DNA of 53,227 bases, taken from contig NZ_JALXVH010000015.1 of assembly GCF_025149945.1 (NCBI RefSeq), forward strand, positions 1 to 53,227. The letters run 5' to 3'. Each line of letters begins with the position of its first letter. The first letter of the stretch is position 1. The notes beneath the pieces were generated by a model that did not search any database, was not told the DNA's origin, and saw only the letters and a program-made list of their open reading frames with translations. Below are positions 1 through 9,402 of the stretch, piece after piece. The position numbers and the translations under genes were made by a program. The stretch comes from Kocuria sp. p3-SID1428 (GTDB lineage: Bacteria > Actinomycetota > Actinomycetes > Actinomycetales > Micrococcaceae).

Positions 1-1634
1 GGCGAGCCGCCGGCGCGGCGGTCACGACGACGAGCCGCTGCCTGCGTGGCGCGATCGGCCGCCGCGTCCGCGGTGCCGTGCAGCGCCACAGCGCTTGCCG
101 GGGCGTCCGTGCGAGCAGCGGTGCTGCGAGCGCCGCCGCTGCGTCCGCGGCCCGAGCCGGCGGGACGACCGCCGCCGGAGCGGCCGCCGCCCTGGCCCGG
201 ACGGCCTCCGCGGCCTCCGTCGCGCCGGCCCTGGGCCTGGCCCTGCTCGCCACCGCGTCCACCGCGACCGCCCGAGCGGGACTGGCCGCGCTCACCGGCG
301 CGGCCCTGGGAGCGCCCGCCCCGCTGGCCGCCCTGGGCCTCGGGCTGTGCGCCGCGGCCGCCGCGCGAGCGGCCGCCCTGGGCACCGCGGCCGCCGGAGC
401 GCCGCGCACCCCGGCCGCCGGAGGGCTGCTGCTGGGCCGGAGCCACGTACTCCACGCGCTCTGCGCGCTCACCCACGAGATCGGCGACGACCGGCGAGCC
501 GATCGAGACCTCGGAGAACTCGGCGGTCACGCCGGCCTGCTTCATGAGCTTCTCGACGTCGCGGCGCTCCTCGCGCGTGGCGATCGTGATGACCTGGCCC
601 TGGGCGCCGGCGCGGGCCGTGCGACCGGAGCGGTGCAGGTAGGACTTGTGCTCGGCCGGCGGATCGATGTGCACGACCAGCTCGACGTCATCCACGTGCA
701 CGCCGCGGGCGGCCACATCGGTGGCCACGAGCACGCGGACATCGCCCTGGGAGAAGCTCGCCAGGTTCCGGTCGCGCGCGTTCTGCGAGAGATTGCCCTG
801 CAGATCCACGGCTGGGATGCCCTGCTGCGAGAGCTTCTTGGCCAGCTTCTTGGCGCGGTGCTTGGTGCGCGTGAACATCACGCGCCGACCCGTGCCGGAG
901 GCCAGGGCCTCGATCAGCGCCTGCTTCTCATCGGCGTCGACCACGAGCACGTGGTGGTCCATGGTCGAGACCGCGGCCTTGGGCGCATCCACGGAGTGGG
1001 TGACGGGGTCGTGCAGGAACTTCTTGACCAGCACGTCCACGCCGCCGTCGAGCGTGGCCGAGAACAGCAGGCGCTGGCCGTCGTCCGGGGTCTGCTTGAG
1101 GATGCGGGTGACCACGGGCAGGAAGCCCATGTCGGCCATGTGATCGGCCTCGTCGATCACGGTCACGCGGATGTCGTCGAGGGTCAGGACCCCCTGCTTG
1201 AGCAGGTCCTCGAGGCGGCCCGGGCAGGCCACGACGATGTCGGCGCCGCGGGAGAGCGCGCGCTCCTGGTGGACCTGCGAGACGCCGCCGAAGATCACGG
1301 TGGTCGACAGCCCCGCCTCCTCGGCCAGTGGAGCGATCGCCCGATCGATCTGGGTGGCGAGCTCGCGCGTGGGGGCCAGCACCAGGCCGGTGGGCCGGTT
1401 GGCCCTGCGCGGCGCGCGGCTGGTTCCCTGCGCCAGGCCTGCCAGGCGGGTCACCAGGGGAAGGGCGAAGGCGATGGTCTTGCCGGAGCCGGTGCGGCCG
1501 CGGCCGAGCACATCGCGCCCGGACAGCGAGTCCGGGAGGGTCTTGGTCTGGATGGGGAAGGGCTGGTCGATCCCGTGCTGGGAGAGGACACGAGCCAGTG
1601 CCTCGGGCACGCCGAGGTCGATGAAGGACGTCAA
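1..1634 (-). CDS. DEAD-box RNA helicase with RGG-rich tail (C-terminus cut by window edge)
   Basis: ATP-dependent RNA helicase, expected to act on cytoplasmic RNA (ribosome assembly, cold or RNA stress). About 544 residues are visible and the frame is still open at base 1. All family motifs are present: Q-motif PFPIQ (25-29), Walker A RTGSGKT (47-53), PTRELA, DEAD (161-164), SAT, VLVATDVAARG and HRSGRTARAG (334-343). From about residue 404 the protein becomes a low-complexity Gly/Arg/Gln tail with many GGRG and GGRS units, typical of RNA-binding tails. The start is uncertain: a TTG at 1634 gives MTSFIDLGV, which fits the usual N-terminus of this family. An in-frame GTG at 1700 would add 22 residues. 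Neither has a clear ribosome-binding site. Confidence 0.93.
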   Translation of the reverse strand, partial: MTSFIDLGVPEALARVLSQHGIDQPFPIQTKTLPDSLSGRDVLGRGRTGSGKTIAFALPLVTRLAGLAQGTSRAPRRANRPTGLVLAPTRELATQIDRAIAPLAEEAGLSTTVIFGGVSQVHQERALSRGADIVVACPGRLEDLLKQGVLTLDDIRVTVIDEADHMADMGFLPVVTRILKQTPDDGQRLLFSATLDGGVDVLVKKFLHDPVTHSVDAPKAAVSTMDHHVLVVDADEKQALIEALASGTGRRVMFTRTKHRAKKLAKKLSQQGIPAVDLQGNLSQNARDRNLASFSQGDVRVLVATDVAARGVHVDDVELVVHIDPPAEHKSYLHRSGRTARAGAQGQVITIATREERRDVEKLMKQAGVTAEFSEVSIGSPVVADLVGERAERVEYVAPAQQQPSGGRGARRSGGRGAQGGRSRGGRGAQPEAQGGQRGGRSQGRAGERGQSRSGGRGGRGGEQGQAQGRRDGGRGGRPGQGGGRSGGGRPAGSGRGRSGGARSTAARTDAPASAVALHGTADAAADRATQAAARRRDRRAGGS

Positions 1635-2124
1635 GGGAAGAGCACTTTCGATCGGATGTCCCGGCGCCGGTATCGGCAGGCCGGGGTGCGCCGATCTCAC
1701 GATCCGCGTGGAGGCGACGTACCGGACTCGCGCAGTGACGTCCGGGGCTTCCGAGCTCCCGGTCCGCTGCAGGCGTAGACCCGAGGTCTGCCCTCGAGGG
1801 TCCGTCTGCGTCCTGCGCCGTCCGCGTGCCCGCGGGGTGTTCGACGCGCTGCCTGCCCATCTCGCTTCAGATCTCACGTCCCGGGCTGATGAACGGCCGT
1901 CGGGTCCGGTGCGCGGCGGGCAGTGCCATGTGCAACTCATCGACCCTACATGAATAGGCCCCTGACCGCCGTGAGGCGCAGCACGAGCCCGGCCCTCGCT
2001 CAGCGGGGCCGGCGCCCCGACGCGCACCGGCCCACCCCGGGAGGCCCTGCTAACATCGTGACGGATCACCCATCGGCTCCTCGCGGCACGCGGGAGCCGA
2101 GACCCCCGACCTGAAGGAGCACGA
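1635..2124. other. Intergenic region between divergent helicase and membrane-protein genes
   Basis: I find no convincing gene in these 490 bases. A hairpin-capable repeat lies at 1989-2012 (7-bp stem). TAACAT at 2051-2056 could be a -10 box for the gene starting at 2125, but no matching -35 is seen. The length would allow a long 5' leader for the helicase, as cold-induced helicases often have; that is inference only. Confidence 0.4.
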
Positions 2125-2526
2125 ATGCGCCTCTCCAATGCCATCCTCCGCGGCGTCTCCGGCGCCTACCTCATCCAGTCCGGGCTGGGGAAGAAGGACC
2201 TCCCCGAGGAGGCCTACGGCCACCTGAAGGGCATGGCCGCCAGCGGCATCCCGCAGTTCGGCGAGTGGGACGACAAGACCTTCGGGCAGTTCCTGTGGCT
2301 GTCCGAGGTCGGCATCGGCGCAGCGCTGGTCACCCCGTTCGTGAACAAGCGCCTGGCCGGGGCCGCTCTGCTCGCGTTCTCCGCCGGCATGCTGAGCATG
2401 TACTTCCGCAACGACGAGCTCACCCAGGAGGACGGCATCCGCCCCTCCCAGGAGGGCACGCCGCTGTCCAAGGACGTCTGGCTCGCCGCGATCGGCGCCA
2501 GCCTGATCGCTCAGGGCAAGAAGTGA
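2125..2526 (+). CDS. Small DoxX-like membrane protein, function unknown
   Basis: A 133-residue protein with three or four hydrophobic stretches (about 5-17, 64-80, 83-100 and 113-128) and a short hydrophilic N-terminal loop. The layout resembles small DoxX-like membrane proteins, but I cannot assign a function. The ATG at 2125 is well supported by a GAAGGAG ribosome-binding site at 2113-2119. The gene stands alone: the neighbour upstream is divergent and the one downstream is convergent across a strong terminator hairpin. The protein ends in GKK, a short basic tail. Confidence 0.7.
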   Translation: MRLSNAILRGVSGAYLIQSGLGKKDLPEEAYGHLKGMAASGIPQFGEWDDKTFGQFLWLSEVGIGAALVTPFVNKRLAGAALLAFSAGMLSMYFRNDELTQEDGIRPSQEGTPLSKDVWLAAIGASLIAQGKK

Positions 2527-2584
2527 GCTGAGCGCTCCGCTTCCGCCCGGGCGCAGCCGCTGACAGCTGCCGCCCCGAGACCAG

Positions 2585-2619
2585 GCGAACGCCCCCACCG
2601 TGACGGTGGGGGCGTTCGC
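2585..2619. terminator. Bidirectional terminator hairpin
   Basis: A perfect 16-bp inverted repeat (2585-2600 with 2604-2619) with a 3-nt loop sits between two convergent stop codons (2526 and 2648). There is no strong T tract on either side, as is common in GC-rich actinobacteria. Confidence 0.85.
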
Positions 2620-2647
2620 ATGTCCGGGCAGCAGGGTCTCGATGGAT

Positions 2648-3484
2648 TCAGTCGGTCTCGACGTCGATCCGATAGCCGAGCTCGTGGACCTCGCCGGGTG
2701 CGACCCGCACCGCGTGCTCGAGCGCATTGGCGCCCTCGAGACACAGCATGGCCGGCCACTCCTCGTCGCCGAAGTCGGACATGGCCGCGGCCTTCTCGCT
2801 CCACGGATTCCACACGACGGTGTCCGCAGCCCCGCGCATGGTGATGCGCAGGCGCCGGCCCAGCACAGGATCCTCGACCGTCACGGGCCCGCCCGAGAGG
2901 TACACGCGGTCCGTCTCCCCCGTCAGCCGCAGCGACCGGCCGGCGGCGGGCACGCGCGCGTTGTCCAGCGTCTTGTCGATGAACTCGGCGTCCTCGAGGC
3001 CGCGCACCTCGACCTCCCGGACGTCGCCGACGGCCAGGTAGGTGTGCAGCGCCTCCTCCATCTCGAAGGCCTCCTCCCCCGTGTTCTCCACGCTGAGCAC
3101 GACCTCCAGCGAGGCCCCGGCACGCACGGAGAGCCGAGCGCGGAACGCGTGCGGGAAGGACTCCCGGTGCTCCTGCGACAGCGCGGCGTCGGTGAGCTCG
3201 AAGACCGCCGCATCCTGCTCGGTGCTCACCCGCGCCCAGTCCACGATGCGCGCGAATCCGTGCGCCGGCTTCCGGTCCCCGCTGCGGCCGGGACCGAACC
3301 ACGGGAAGCACACAGGGATCCCGCCGCGGATGGACGTGCCCACCTGGAATCCGGAGCGCCGGGACACGAACAGGACCGGGTCGTGGCCGAACGGGGTCCA
3401 GGAGGCGACGTGGGCGCCCTGGTCGTAGACGGTGGCGATCCCGGCGTCGCCGCTCAGGGCCAGAGGGTGGTTGAGTTCGCTCAT
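2648..3484 (-). CDS. D-hexose-6-phosphate mutarotase (YeaD-type aldose 1-epimerase)
   Basis: Interconverts the alpha and beta anomers of glucose-6-phosphate in the cytoplasm. At 278 residues it has the usual length of the family. Diagnostic motifs are visible: RGGIPVCFPWFG (53-64), HGFAR (75-79), HTYL (147-150, likely catalytic His) and WNPW followed by CLEGAN near the C-terminus, which carries the expected catalytic Glu. The ATG at 3484 begins MSELNHPLAL, which suits the family. It is monocistronic, facing the DoxX-like gene across a terminator. The hairpin at 3553-3584 separates it from the transporter upstream. Confidence 0.9.
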   Translation of the reverse strand: MSELNHPLALSGDAGIATVYDQGAHVASWTPFGHDPVLFVSRRSGFQVGTSIRGGIPVCFPWFGPGRSGDRKPAHGFARIVDWARVSTEQDAAVFELTDAALSQEHRESFPHAFRARLSVRAGASLEVVLSVENTGEEAFEMEEALHTYLAVGDVREVEVRGLEDAEFIDKTLDNARVPAAGRSLRLTGETDRVYLSGGPVTVEDPVLGRRLRITMRGAADTVVWNPWSEKAAAMSDFGDEEWPAMLCLEGANALEHAVRVAPGEVHELGYRIDVETD

Positions 3485-3552
3485 GCTCCCACCCTAGGCA
3501 CGCTCGGCTGCCGCAGGGGAAGCTGTCGTCGTCGTTTGCCGTGAAAAGCGAC

Positions 3553-3584
3553 GAGGGGCCTGCCGGTCCGCCGGCAGGCCCCTC
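3553..3584 (-). terminator. Terminator of the AGCS symporter gene
   Basis: A perfect 14-bp inverted repeat (3553-3566 with 3571-3584) with a 4-nt loop begins 11 nt beyond the stop codon of the minus-strand symporter gene. Confidence 0.85.
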
Positions 3585-3594
3585 CCGAGTGCGC

Positions 3595-5097
3595 TCAGCG
3601 CCCGGTCGACTCGTAGGTGTCGATGCCTCCGGGACGCCCCTCCATGAAGGCGTCGATCTGCGCCTTGCCGGCGCGCAGCTGCGGATCGTGGTCGAGGTAG
3701 TGCTTGGTCTCGCGGTAGATCAGCCCCGAGAGCACGAGCAGGCCGATCAGGTTGGGGATCGCCATCAGGCCGTTCATGACATCGGCGAAGTTCCACACGA
3801 CCGCCAGCGGGACCGTGCAGCCGATGTAGACGACGATCGAGAACACCACGCGGTACGGCATGACGGCCACGCGGCCGAAGAGCCGCTCGAGGCAGCGCTC
3901 GCCGTAGTAGGCCCAGCCGAGGATCGTGGAGTACGCGAACAGCACGAGCCCGATGGTCACGATGTAGTGGCCCCATTGCCCCGGGAGGCCGTGCGAGAAG
4001 GCGTCGCCCGTCATGGTCGCGGCGAACTCGGAGCCTTGCTCCCACACGCCGGTCGTGATGATCACCAGACCGGTGAAGGTGACCACGATGATCGTGTCGA
4101 TGAAGGTCTGGGACATGGACACCAGCCCCTGGCGCACCGGATGCGTGGTCTTGGCCGCGGCGGCGGCGATCGCCGCCGAGCCCATGCCGGACTCGTTGGA
4201 GAACGCGCCGCGGGCCACACCCATCTGCACCGCCAGGATGATCGCCGAGCCGGCGAAGCCGCCGACCGCGGCGGTGCCCGTGAAGGCATCGGTGAAGATC
4301 AGGCCGATGGCAGCGGGGACGTCGGCGATGTTGACGATGAGGATCCAGATCGCGCCGATGATGTAGAACACGATCATGATCGGGACGAAGCCCGAGGAGA
4401 CCTTGGCGATCGACTTGATGCCGCCGACCAGCACAGCCAAGGTCATCACCGCCAGCACCGCGCCGGTGACCCACAGGGGGATGCCGAAGGAGCCCTCGAC
4501 GTTCGAGGAGATGGAGTTGCCCTGCGTCATGTTGCCGATGCCGAACGACGCCAGCGCCGCGGCCACCGCGAAGAACAGGGCCAGGAACTTGCCGATGCCG
4601 CCGCGGATGCCGCGCTGCAGGTAGTACTGCGGGCCGCCGGAGATCTCGCCCTTGGCATCGACCGTGCGGAAGCGCACTCCCAGGAAGGCCTCCGAGTACT
4701 TCGAGGCCATGCCGAAGACTCCGGTGACCCACATCCAGAACAGAGCGCCGGGACCGCCGATCGAGATCGCCGTGGCCACGCCCACGATGTTGCCGGTGCC
4801 GACCGTGGCGGCCAGGGCCGTGGTCAGCGCCTGGAACTGCGAGACGTCGCCGCCCACGGCGTCCTCATCTGCGCGCTCCAGCAGCGCCAGTCGCAGCGAC
4901 GGGCCCAGCTTGCGCAGCTGCAGCCCGGAGAGCCGGATGGTCAGGTAGATCCCCGTGAGCAGCATCAGCGGGATCAAGCAGAAGGGTCCCCAGATGATCG
5001 AGCCGAAGCTGCCGAAGCACTGTTCGGCATCGATCGAGCCGGGGGTGAAGCAGTACGAGCCGATGCCCGCGAGCTGGTCGAGCAGGTCCTGGATCAC
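3595..5097 (-). CDS. Alanine/glycine:cation symporter (AGCS family)
   Basis: Inner-membrane Na+ or H+ coupled amino-acid importer of the AgcS/AlsT family. The protein has about 10-11 membrane spans and the family features: ATVGTGNIVGVATAI near the N-terminus, PGALFWMWVTGVFGMASKYSE, SGGPQYYLQRG, and the central GGFAGSAIILAVQMGVARG. I prefer the GTG at 5097 (500 residues, MIQDLLDQLAGI) because GAGAGGA lies 7 nt upstream and it gives a normal N-terminus. An in-frame GTG at 5199 would add 34 residues with no membrane-protein character. The C-terminus carries a short hydrophilic cytoplasmic tail. It is monocistronic with its own terminator. The exact substrate cannot be read from the sequence. Confidence 0.9.
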   Translation of the reverse strand: MIQDLLDQLAGIGSYCFTPGSIDAEQCFGSFGSIIWGPFCLIPLMLLTGIYLTIRLSGLQLRKLGPSLRLALLERADEDAVGGDVSQFQALTTALAATVGTGNIVGVATAISIGGPGALFWMWVTGVFGMASKYSEAFLGVRFRTVDAKGEISGGPQYYLQRGIRGGIGKFLALFFAVAAALASFGIGNMTQGNSISSNVEGSFGIPLWVTGAVLAVMTLAVLVGGIKSIAKVSSGFVPIMIVFYIIGAIWILIVNIADVPAAIGLIFTDAFTGTAAVGGFAGSAIILAVQMGVARGAFSNESGMGSAAIAAAAAKTTHPVRQGLVSMSQTFIDTIIVVTFTGLVIITTGVWEQGSEFAATMTGDAFSHGLPGQWGHYIVTIGLVLFAYSTILGWAYYGERCLERLFGRVAVMPYRVVFSIVVYIGCTVPLAVVWNFADVMNGLMAIPNLIGLLVLSGLIYRETKHYLDHDPQLRAGKAQIDAFMEGRPGGIDTYESTGR

Positions 5098-5281
5098 GAG
5101 GGGGTCCTCTCGGAAGGGAGTCTGGAGCCGAGGAGTGACCGGACCCTCGGGGAGTCCGAGGAGACGTGCGTCACTGTCCATCGGAAGGCATCTAAGCACA
5201 GGTGATTGCCAGCCGGCACCCGGGCTGCTGTCGGGGGAAGTGTGTCGCGGGAGCTGCCGCCCGGGGCGAGTGCGCTGCGGT

Positions 5282-6505
5282 TCAGTCGGAGGCCGCGCGA
5301 CGGGACAGCCGCAGGGCGCTCACAGCAGCGCTCAGCGCCAACCCGGAGAAGATCAGCATCCCGACCGCCATGGGGACGGCGGTGCTGTCTCCGCCGAGCC
5401 CGGACAGCGGGCTGGCGATCCCCCCGAGCAGGAACTGCAGCAGCCCGAGCACCGCCGAGCCGGCCCCGGCCCGGTGCCGCGCCTCGGCCTGGCCCAGCGC
5501 GATCGCATTGCCCATCACGAACCCGAAGCACGCCTGGGCGGCCACCACATGGACCATGAGCGTCCACGCCGGTGCGCCGGCCAGCAGGACCGCCAGGCCC
5601 ACCAGGTTGATGCAGCTGAGCGCGATCAGCGCCGAGCGCAGGATGGCGCCCGGGGAGAACCGGTTCAGCAGGCGGACGTTGACCAGGCCCCCGAGCAGCC
5701 CGCACAGCGCGCCGAGGGCGAAGACGACCGAGTAGCCGAGCTCCGAGAGCCCCACGATGTTCTGGAGCACGAACGAGGAGGCGGAGATGTAGGAGAACAG
5801 GCAGCCGAAGGCGAAGGCCAGGGCCAGCGCCCAGCCCATGAACACGGGCTGGCCCAGCATGCGCCACGGCCCCTCGAAGATCCCCACCAGGCCGGCACGG
5901 CTGCGCTCGGCCGGAGGCAGCGTCTCCTTGAGAACCACGAGCGTCCCGGTGAGCATGAGCAGGCCGAAGCCCGTGAGCAGCCAGAAGACCGTCTGCCACA
6001 CCGCCTGCGAGGCAATCACTCCGCCGATCAGCGGCGCGACGATGGGCGCCATGGAGGTGATCGTGCCGAGCAGCGTGTAGACCTTGGCGGCCTCGATGCC
6101 GGAGACCGTGTCCGAGACCATCGCACGCCCGACCACCACGCCCGCGGCACCGGCGATCCCCTGGACGGCGCGCAGCACGAGCATCATCTCGATGCTCGTG
6201 GACAGGGCGATGCCCGCCGAGCTCAGCGTGAACACCGAGGTGCCGGCCACGATCAGGCCGTAGCGCCCCAGGCGATCGGAGACGGGCCCCAGCACGAGCT
6301 GCCCCAGGGCCATGCCGATCATGTACGTGCTCAGCGAGAGCTGGACCGCCGTGATCGGGGCCCGGAAGTACTCGGCCGCCGCCGGGATCGAGGCCAGGTA
6401 GATGTCCGTGGCCATGGGGCTCACCGCCGCCATGATGCCCAGGGCCACGATGAACATGGCCCGATCTGCTCCGGAGGAAAGCTTCAGCCTGGTCAGCGAC
6501 GACAT
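5282..6505 (-). CDS. MFS multidrug exporter, Bcr/CflA family
   Basis: A drug:H+ antiporter of the 12-span Bcr/CflA branch of the major facilitator superfamily. Visible features are MATDIYLASIP after the first span, the loop 2-3 motif GPVSDRLGRYGL, and RAVQGIAGAAGVVVGRAMVSD in span 4-5, a hallmark of this family. I chose the ATG at 6505 (407 residues) because AGGAG lies just upstream. An ATG at 6523 would place that site inside the coding region. It is divergent from trmB and followed by the symporter gene after 184 bases. The family often exports chloramphenicol, bicyclomycin or sulfonamides; the actual substrate here is unknown. Confidence 0.88.
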   Translation of the reverse strand: MSSLTRLKLSSGADRAMFIVALGIMAAVSPMATDIYLASIPAAAEYFRAPITAVQLSLSTYMIGMALGQLVLGPVSDRLGRYGLIVAGTSVFTLSSAGIALSTSIEMMLVLRAVQGIAGAAGVVVGRAMVSDTVSGIEAAKVYTLLGTITSMAPIVAPLIGGVIASQAVWQTVFWLLTGFGLLMLTGTLVVLKETLPPAERSRAGLVGIFEGPWRMLGQPVFMGWALALAFAFGCLFSYISASSFVLQNIVGLSELGYSVVFALGALCGLLGGLVNVRLLNRFSPGAILRSALIALSCINLVGLAVLLAGAPAWTLMVHVVAAQACFGFVMGNAIALGQAEARHRAGAGSAVLGLLQFLLGGIASPLSGLGGDSTAVPMAVGMLIFSGLALSAAVSALRLSRRAASD

Positions 6506-6592
6506 GGTGCTCCTGCGGGACATGCCCGGTCAGGGCGGGGAGGGGTGGGCGGCGGCCCCATCACCCTAGCGGCTGGCTAGACTCACCGACTG

Positions 6593-7402
6593 ATGAGCGA
6601 GCACAGTTCCCCCGATCAGACCGCGCCCGAGACCGACGACCAGACCGGCGGGGATGCGGATCCCACCCGCTTCCACCGCCAGCCGCTGTCCTTCGTGCGC
6701 CGCGGCGACCGCCTGACCCAGCGCCGGCAGAGGGCCTGGGACGAGCTGGCCCCCGAGCGGATCCTTCAGGTCCCGCGCGAGATCACCGACACCTCCGTGG
6801 CCGCCCACGCCGTGTTCGACCAGGAGGCCGTCTACGGCCGGCGCGCCCCGCTGGTCGTCGAGATCGGCTCCGGGCTGGGCGAGGCCATGGCCCACCGGGC
6901 CGCTGAGGTCCCCGAGCAGGACTTCCTGGCCGTCGAGGTCTACACCCCCGGACTGGCCGACCTGCTCGCCAAGTCCGACGCCGCCGGGGCCACCAACGTG
7001 CGCGCCGTGCAGGCCAATGCCCCCGAGGTGCTCGAGCACTTCCTGGAGCCGGCCTCGGTCGACGAGCTGTGGGTCTTCTTCCCCGATCCGTGGCACAAGA
7101 AGCGCCACCACAAGCGCCGCCTGGTCTCCCCCGGCTTCGTCGAGAAGGTCGCCCGCGTGCTGCGCCCGGGCGCCACCTGGCGACTGGCCACGGACTGGCA
7201 GGAGTACGCGATCCAGATGCGCGAGGTCATCGAGGCCGACGGCCGCTTCGAGAACCTGCACCCCGGCCCCCTGGCTGATGACGCCCAGCCGGATCAGGGC
7301 TGGGCGCCGCGCTGGGAGGGCCGCACCCTCACCAGCTTCGAGCGCAAGGCCAGGGAGGCCGGGCGCACTCCGCGGGATCTGACCTACCGCTTCTCGGGCT
7401 GA
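6593..7402 (+). CDS. trmB: tRNA (guanine-N7-)-methyltransferase TrmB
   Basis: Methylates G46 in the variable loop of tRNAs using S-adenosylmethionine. The 269-residue protein has an acidic, poorly conserved N-terminus (1-25). The SAM-binding motif VEIGSGLGE follows (89-97), then the catalytic and tRNA-binding block FFPDPWHKKRHHKRR (162-176) and a C-terminal segment TSFERKAREAGR that matches the family. No Shine-Dalgarno sequence precedes the ATG, but a TAGACT hexamer at 6578-6583 ends 9 nt before it, so the mRNA may be leaderless. The last 19 bases overlap the end of the convergent BCCT gene. Confidence 0.95.
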   Translation: MSEHSSPDQTAPETDDQTGGDADPTRFHRQPLSFVRRGDRLTQRRQRAWDELAPERILQVPREITDTSVAAHAVFDQEAVYGRRAPLVVEIGSGLGEAMAHRAAEVPEQDFLAVEVYTPGLADLLAKSDAAGATNVRAVQANAPEVLEHFLEPASVDELWVFFPDPWHKKRHHKRRLVSPGFVEKVARVLRPGATWRLATDWQEYAIQMREVIEADGRFENLHPGPLADDAQPDQGWAPRWEGRTLTSFERKAREAGRTPRDLTYRFSG

Positions 7403-9402
7403 TCCTCGCCGGGGCCGGCCTCGGCGCCCGGCTGGGCGCCGGCCTCCGGGCGCCCCTCGACCGACGACCCGTCGGCGTCCGGGCTGCGGGGCTGGTCCTC
7501 CAGCGCGGGGAACGTCCCCGTGTCCCAGTCGTAGTCCACGGGGCGGCCGTCCTCGTCTGTGCGCTGGTACCAGTCGGTGTACTCACTGGCCGAGGAGTCG
7601 AAATCGGCCGCCGTGGCCCACTCCCGGTCGGGGCCGTCGGCCTTCTGCACGGCGAGCATGAAGTCGTCGCCGTGCTCGTCCACGCCGTGGCGCACGGCCT
7701 TCTCCAGGGCCCACTCCCCGTAGGCGCTGCGCAAGATGTAGGGATCGGTGCGCAGATCCTTGTGGAAGGCCACCGCCATGGCGAAGATGATCAGCGTGAA
7801 CGGCAGGGCTGTCACGGTGATCATGTTCTGCAGCCCGGTCAGCGCGTTCTGGCCGCCGACCAGCAGCAGCACGACCGCGATCCCGGCCATGCACAGGCCC
7901 CAGAACACGGTGACGAGCGTGCGGGGCACGGGATTGCCCTTCTGCGACATCTGCGAGGCCACGACCGAGGCCGAGTCCGCCGTGGTGATGAAGAAGACCG
8001 CGAGCATCACGATCACGATGCCCGTCACGACCGCCCCGCCGGGCAGGGTATCGGCCACGACGAAGAAGATCTCCTCGGGAGCCGGCAGGCTGGCCGCCGT
8101 TCCGTCGGGGGCGATCGTCTGATGCTGGAACTGCTCGCGGATGGCCGTGCCGCCCAGGATGGTGAAGGCCAGCACCACGATCGACGACGGGATGAACAGC
8201 ACCCCGAAGATGAACTGCCGAATGGTGCGCCCGCGCGAGATCTTGGCGACGAACACGCCCACGAACGGCGACCACGCGACCCACCAGGCCCAGTAGAACG
8301 TGGTCCACGACGACAGGAACTCCTGCATCTCGGGACCGTCGGACATCGAGGCGGAGAGCATCGTGGGCAGCTCGGCGAAGTACGTCACCACGACGGCGGG
8401 GACGTAGTTGGCCAGGAACGCCGTGGGGCCCACGATGAAGAAGAACAGCGCCAGGGCCACCGCCAGCACCATGTTGGTGTTGGACAGCCAGCGGATGCCG
8501 CGCGAGATCCCGGAGACGGCCGAGGCGATGAATCCGGCGGTGAGCAGGGCGATGATCATCAGCGCCATGGCATTGCCCGTCTCGCCCAGGCCGGCGAAGA
8601 TCTCGACGCCGCGCCCGATCTGCAGCGCCCCGATGCCGAGCGAGGCGGCCGTGCCGAACAGCGTGGCGATGATCGCCAGGATGTCGATGATCTTCCCGAC
8701 GGCGCTGTCCGTGCGCCCGTCGCGGAAGAACGGGGCGAACACCGAGCTCATCAGCGGGACGCGGCCGCGGCGGTAGGAGGCGTAGGCCACGGCCAGTCCC
8801 ACCATCCCGTAGATCGCCCACGCGTTGAGGCCCCAGTGCAGGGCGGCCTGGGCCGAGGCCAGCTTCATGGCCTCCTGCGTGCCCGGATCGACCGAGCCGG
8901 GGCGCGGCGAGAGGAAGTAGGTCATGGGCTCGAACGGCCCGAAGAAGATGATGCCGATGCCGATGCCCGCCGCGAAGAGCATGGCCGCCCACGACGCGGT
9001 CGAGTACTCGGGCTCGTCGGTGTCCAGGCCGAGCGGGATCCGGCCGTAACGCGACAGGGCGAGGCACACCAGGTAGACCAGCAGCCCCACGGCCAGGGAG
9101 TTGAAGGCCCAGCCCATGTTCACGCTGGTCCACTGCAGCGCGGCCGTCGAGATCTCGGTCAGCGACTGGGTGTCGAGCAGGCCCCACACGATGAACGCCA
9201 GGATCAGCGCGCCGGAGACCACGGTGACGATGCGGTCCACGCCATAGCGGTTGAGCTGGCCGTCCACCGAGATGCCGGGCACCAGCACCGGGTGGATGTT
9301 GTGTGGGTAGGTGATCTCCCGCAGGAAGGCCCGCGGCGCACCGGAGCCCTTCGCCTGTCGTCGGGAGCCGCAGGGAGCACCGGACGCTTCGCTGGTGGGC
9401 AT
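7384..9402 (-). CDS. BCCT-family osmolyte transporter (betaine/carnitine/choline type)
   Basis: Sodium- or proton-coupled uptake of trimethylammonium osmolytes such as glycine betaine. The 672-residue protein has about 12 membrane spans, the substrate-site motif AGIGIGIIFFGPFEP (145-159) and the family signature region TFYWAWWVAWSPFVGVF followed by ISRGRTIRQF. After the last span comes a hydrophilic tail of about 110 residues, rich in Asp, Gly and Pro. In the Corynebacterium relative BetP such tails sense osmotic stress, so a regulatory role is plausible here (inference). No good ribosome-binding site precedes the ATG at 9402, so the start is less sure than the family. The 3' end overlaps trmB by 19 bp. 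Confidence 0.92.
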   Translation of the reverse strand: MPTSEASGAPCGSRRQAKGSGAPRAFLREITYPHNIHPVLVPGISVDGQLNRYGVDRIVTVVSGALILAFIVWGLLDTQSLTEISTAALQWTSVNMGWAFNSLAVGLLVYLVCLALSRYGRIPLGLDTDEPEYSTASWAAMLFAAGIGIGIIFFGPFEPMTYFLSPRPGSVDPGTQEAMKLASAQAALHWGLNAWAIYGMVGLAVAYASYRRGRVPLMSSVFAPFFRDGRTDSAVGKIIDILAIIATLFGTAASLGIGALQIGRGVEIFAGLGETGNAMALMIIALLTAGFIASAVSGISRGIRWLSNTNMVLAVALALFFFIVGPTAFLANYVPAVVVTYFAELPTMLSASMSDGPEMQEFLSSWTTFYWAWWVAWSPFVGVFVAKISRGRTIRQFIFGVLFIPSSIVVLAFTILGGTAIREQFQHQTIAPDGTAASLPAPEEIFFVVADTLPGGAVVTGIVIVMLAVFFITTADSASVVASQMSQKGNPVPRTLVTVFWGLCMAGIAVVLLLVGGQNALTGLQNMITVTALPFTLIIFAMAVAFHKDLRTDPYILRSAYGEWALEKAVRHGVDEHGDDFMLAVQKADGPDREWATAADFDSSASEYTDWYQRTDEDGRPVDYDWDTGTFPALEDQPRSPDADGSSVEGRPEAGAQPGAEAGPGEDQPEKR

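Noticed and set aside
78..1778. A 566-codon plus-strand open frame rich in Ala, Gly and His
   Set aside because: It lies exactly antisense to and in register with the helicase gene; GC-rich codon bias opens such shadow frames. The helicase motifs are all on the minus strand.
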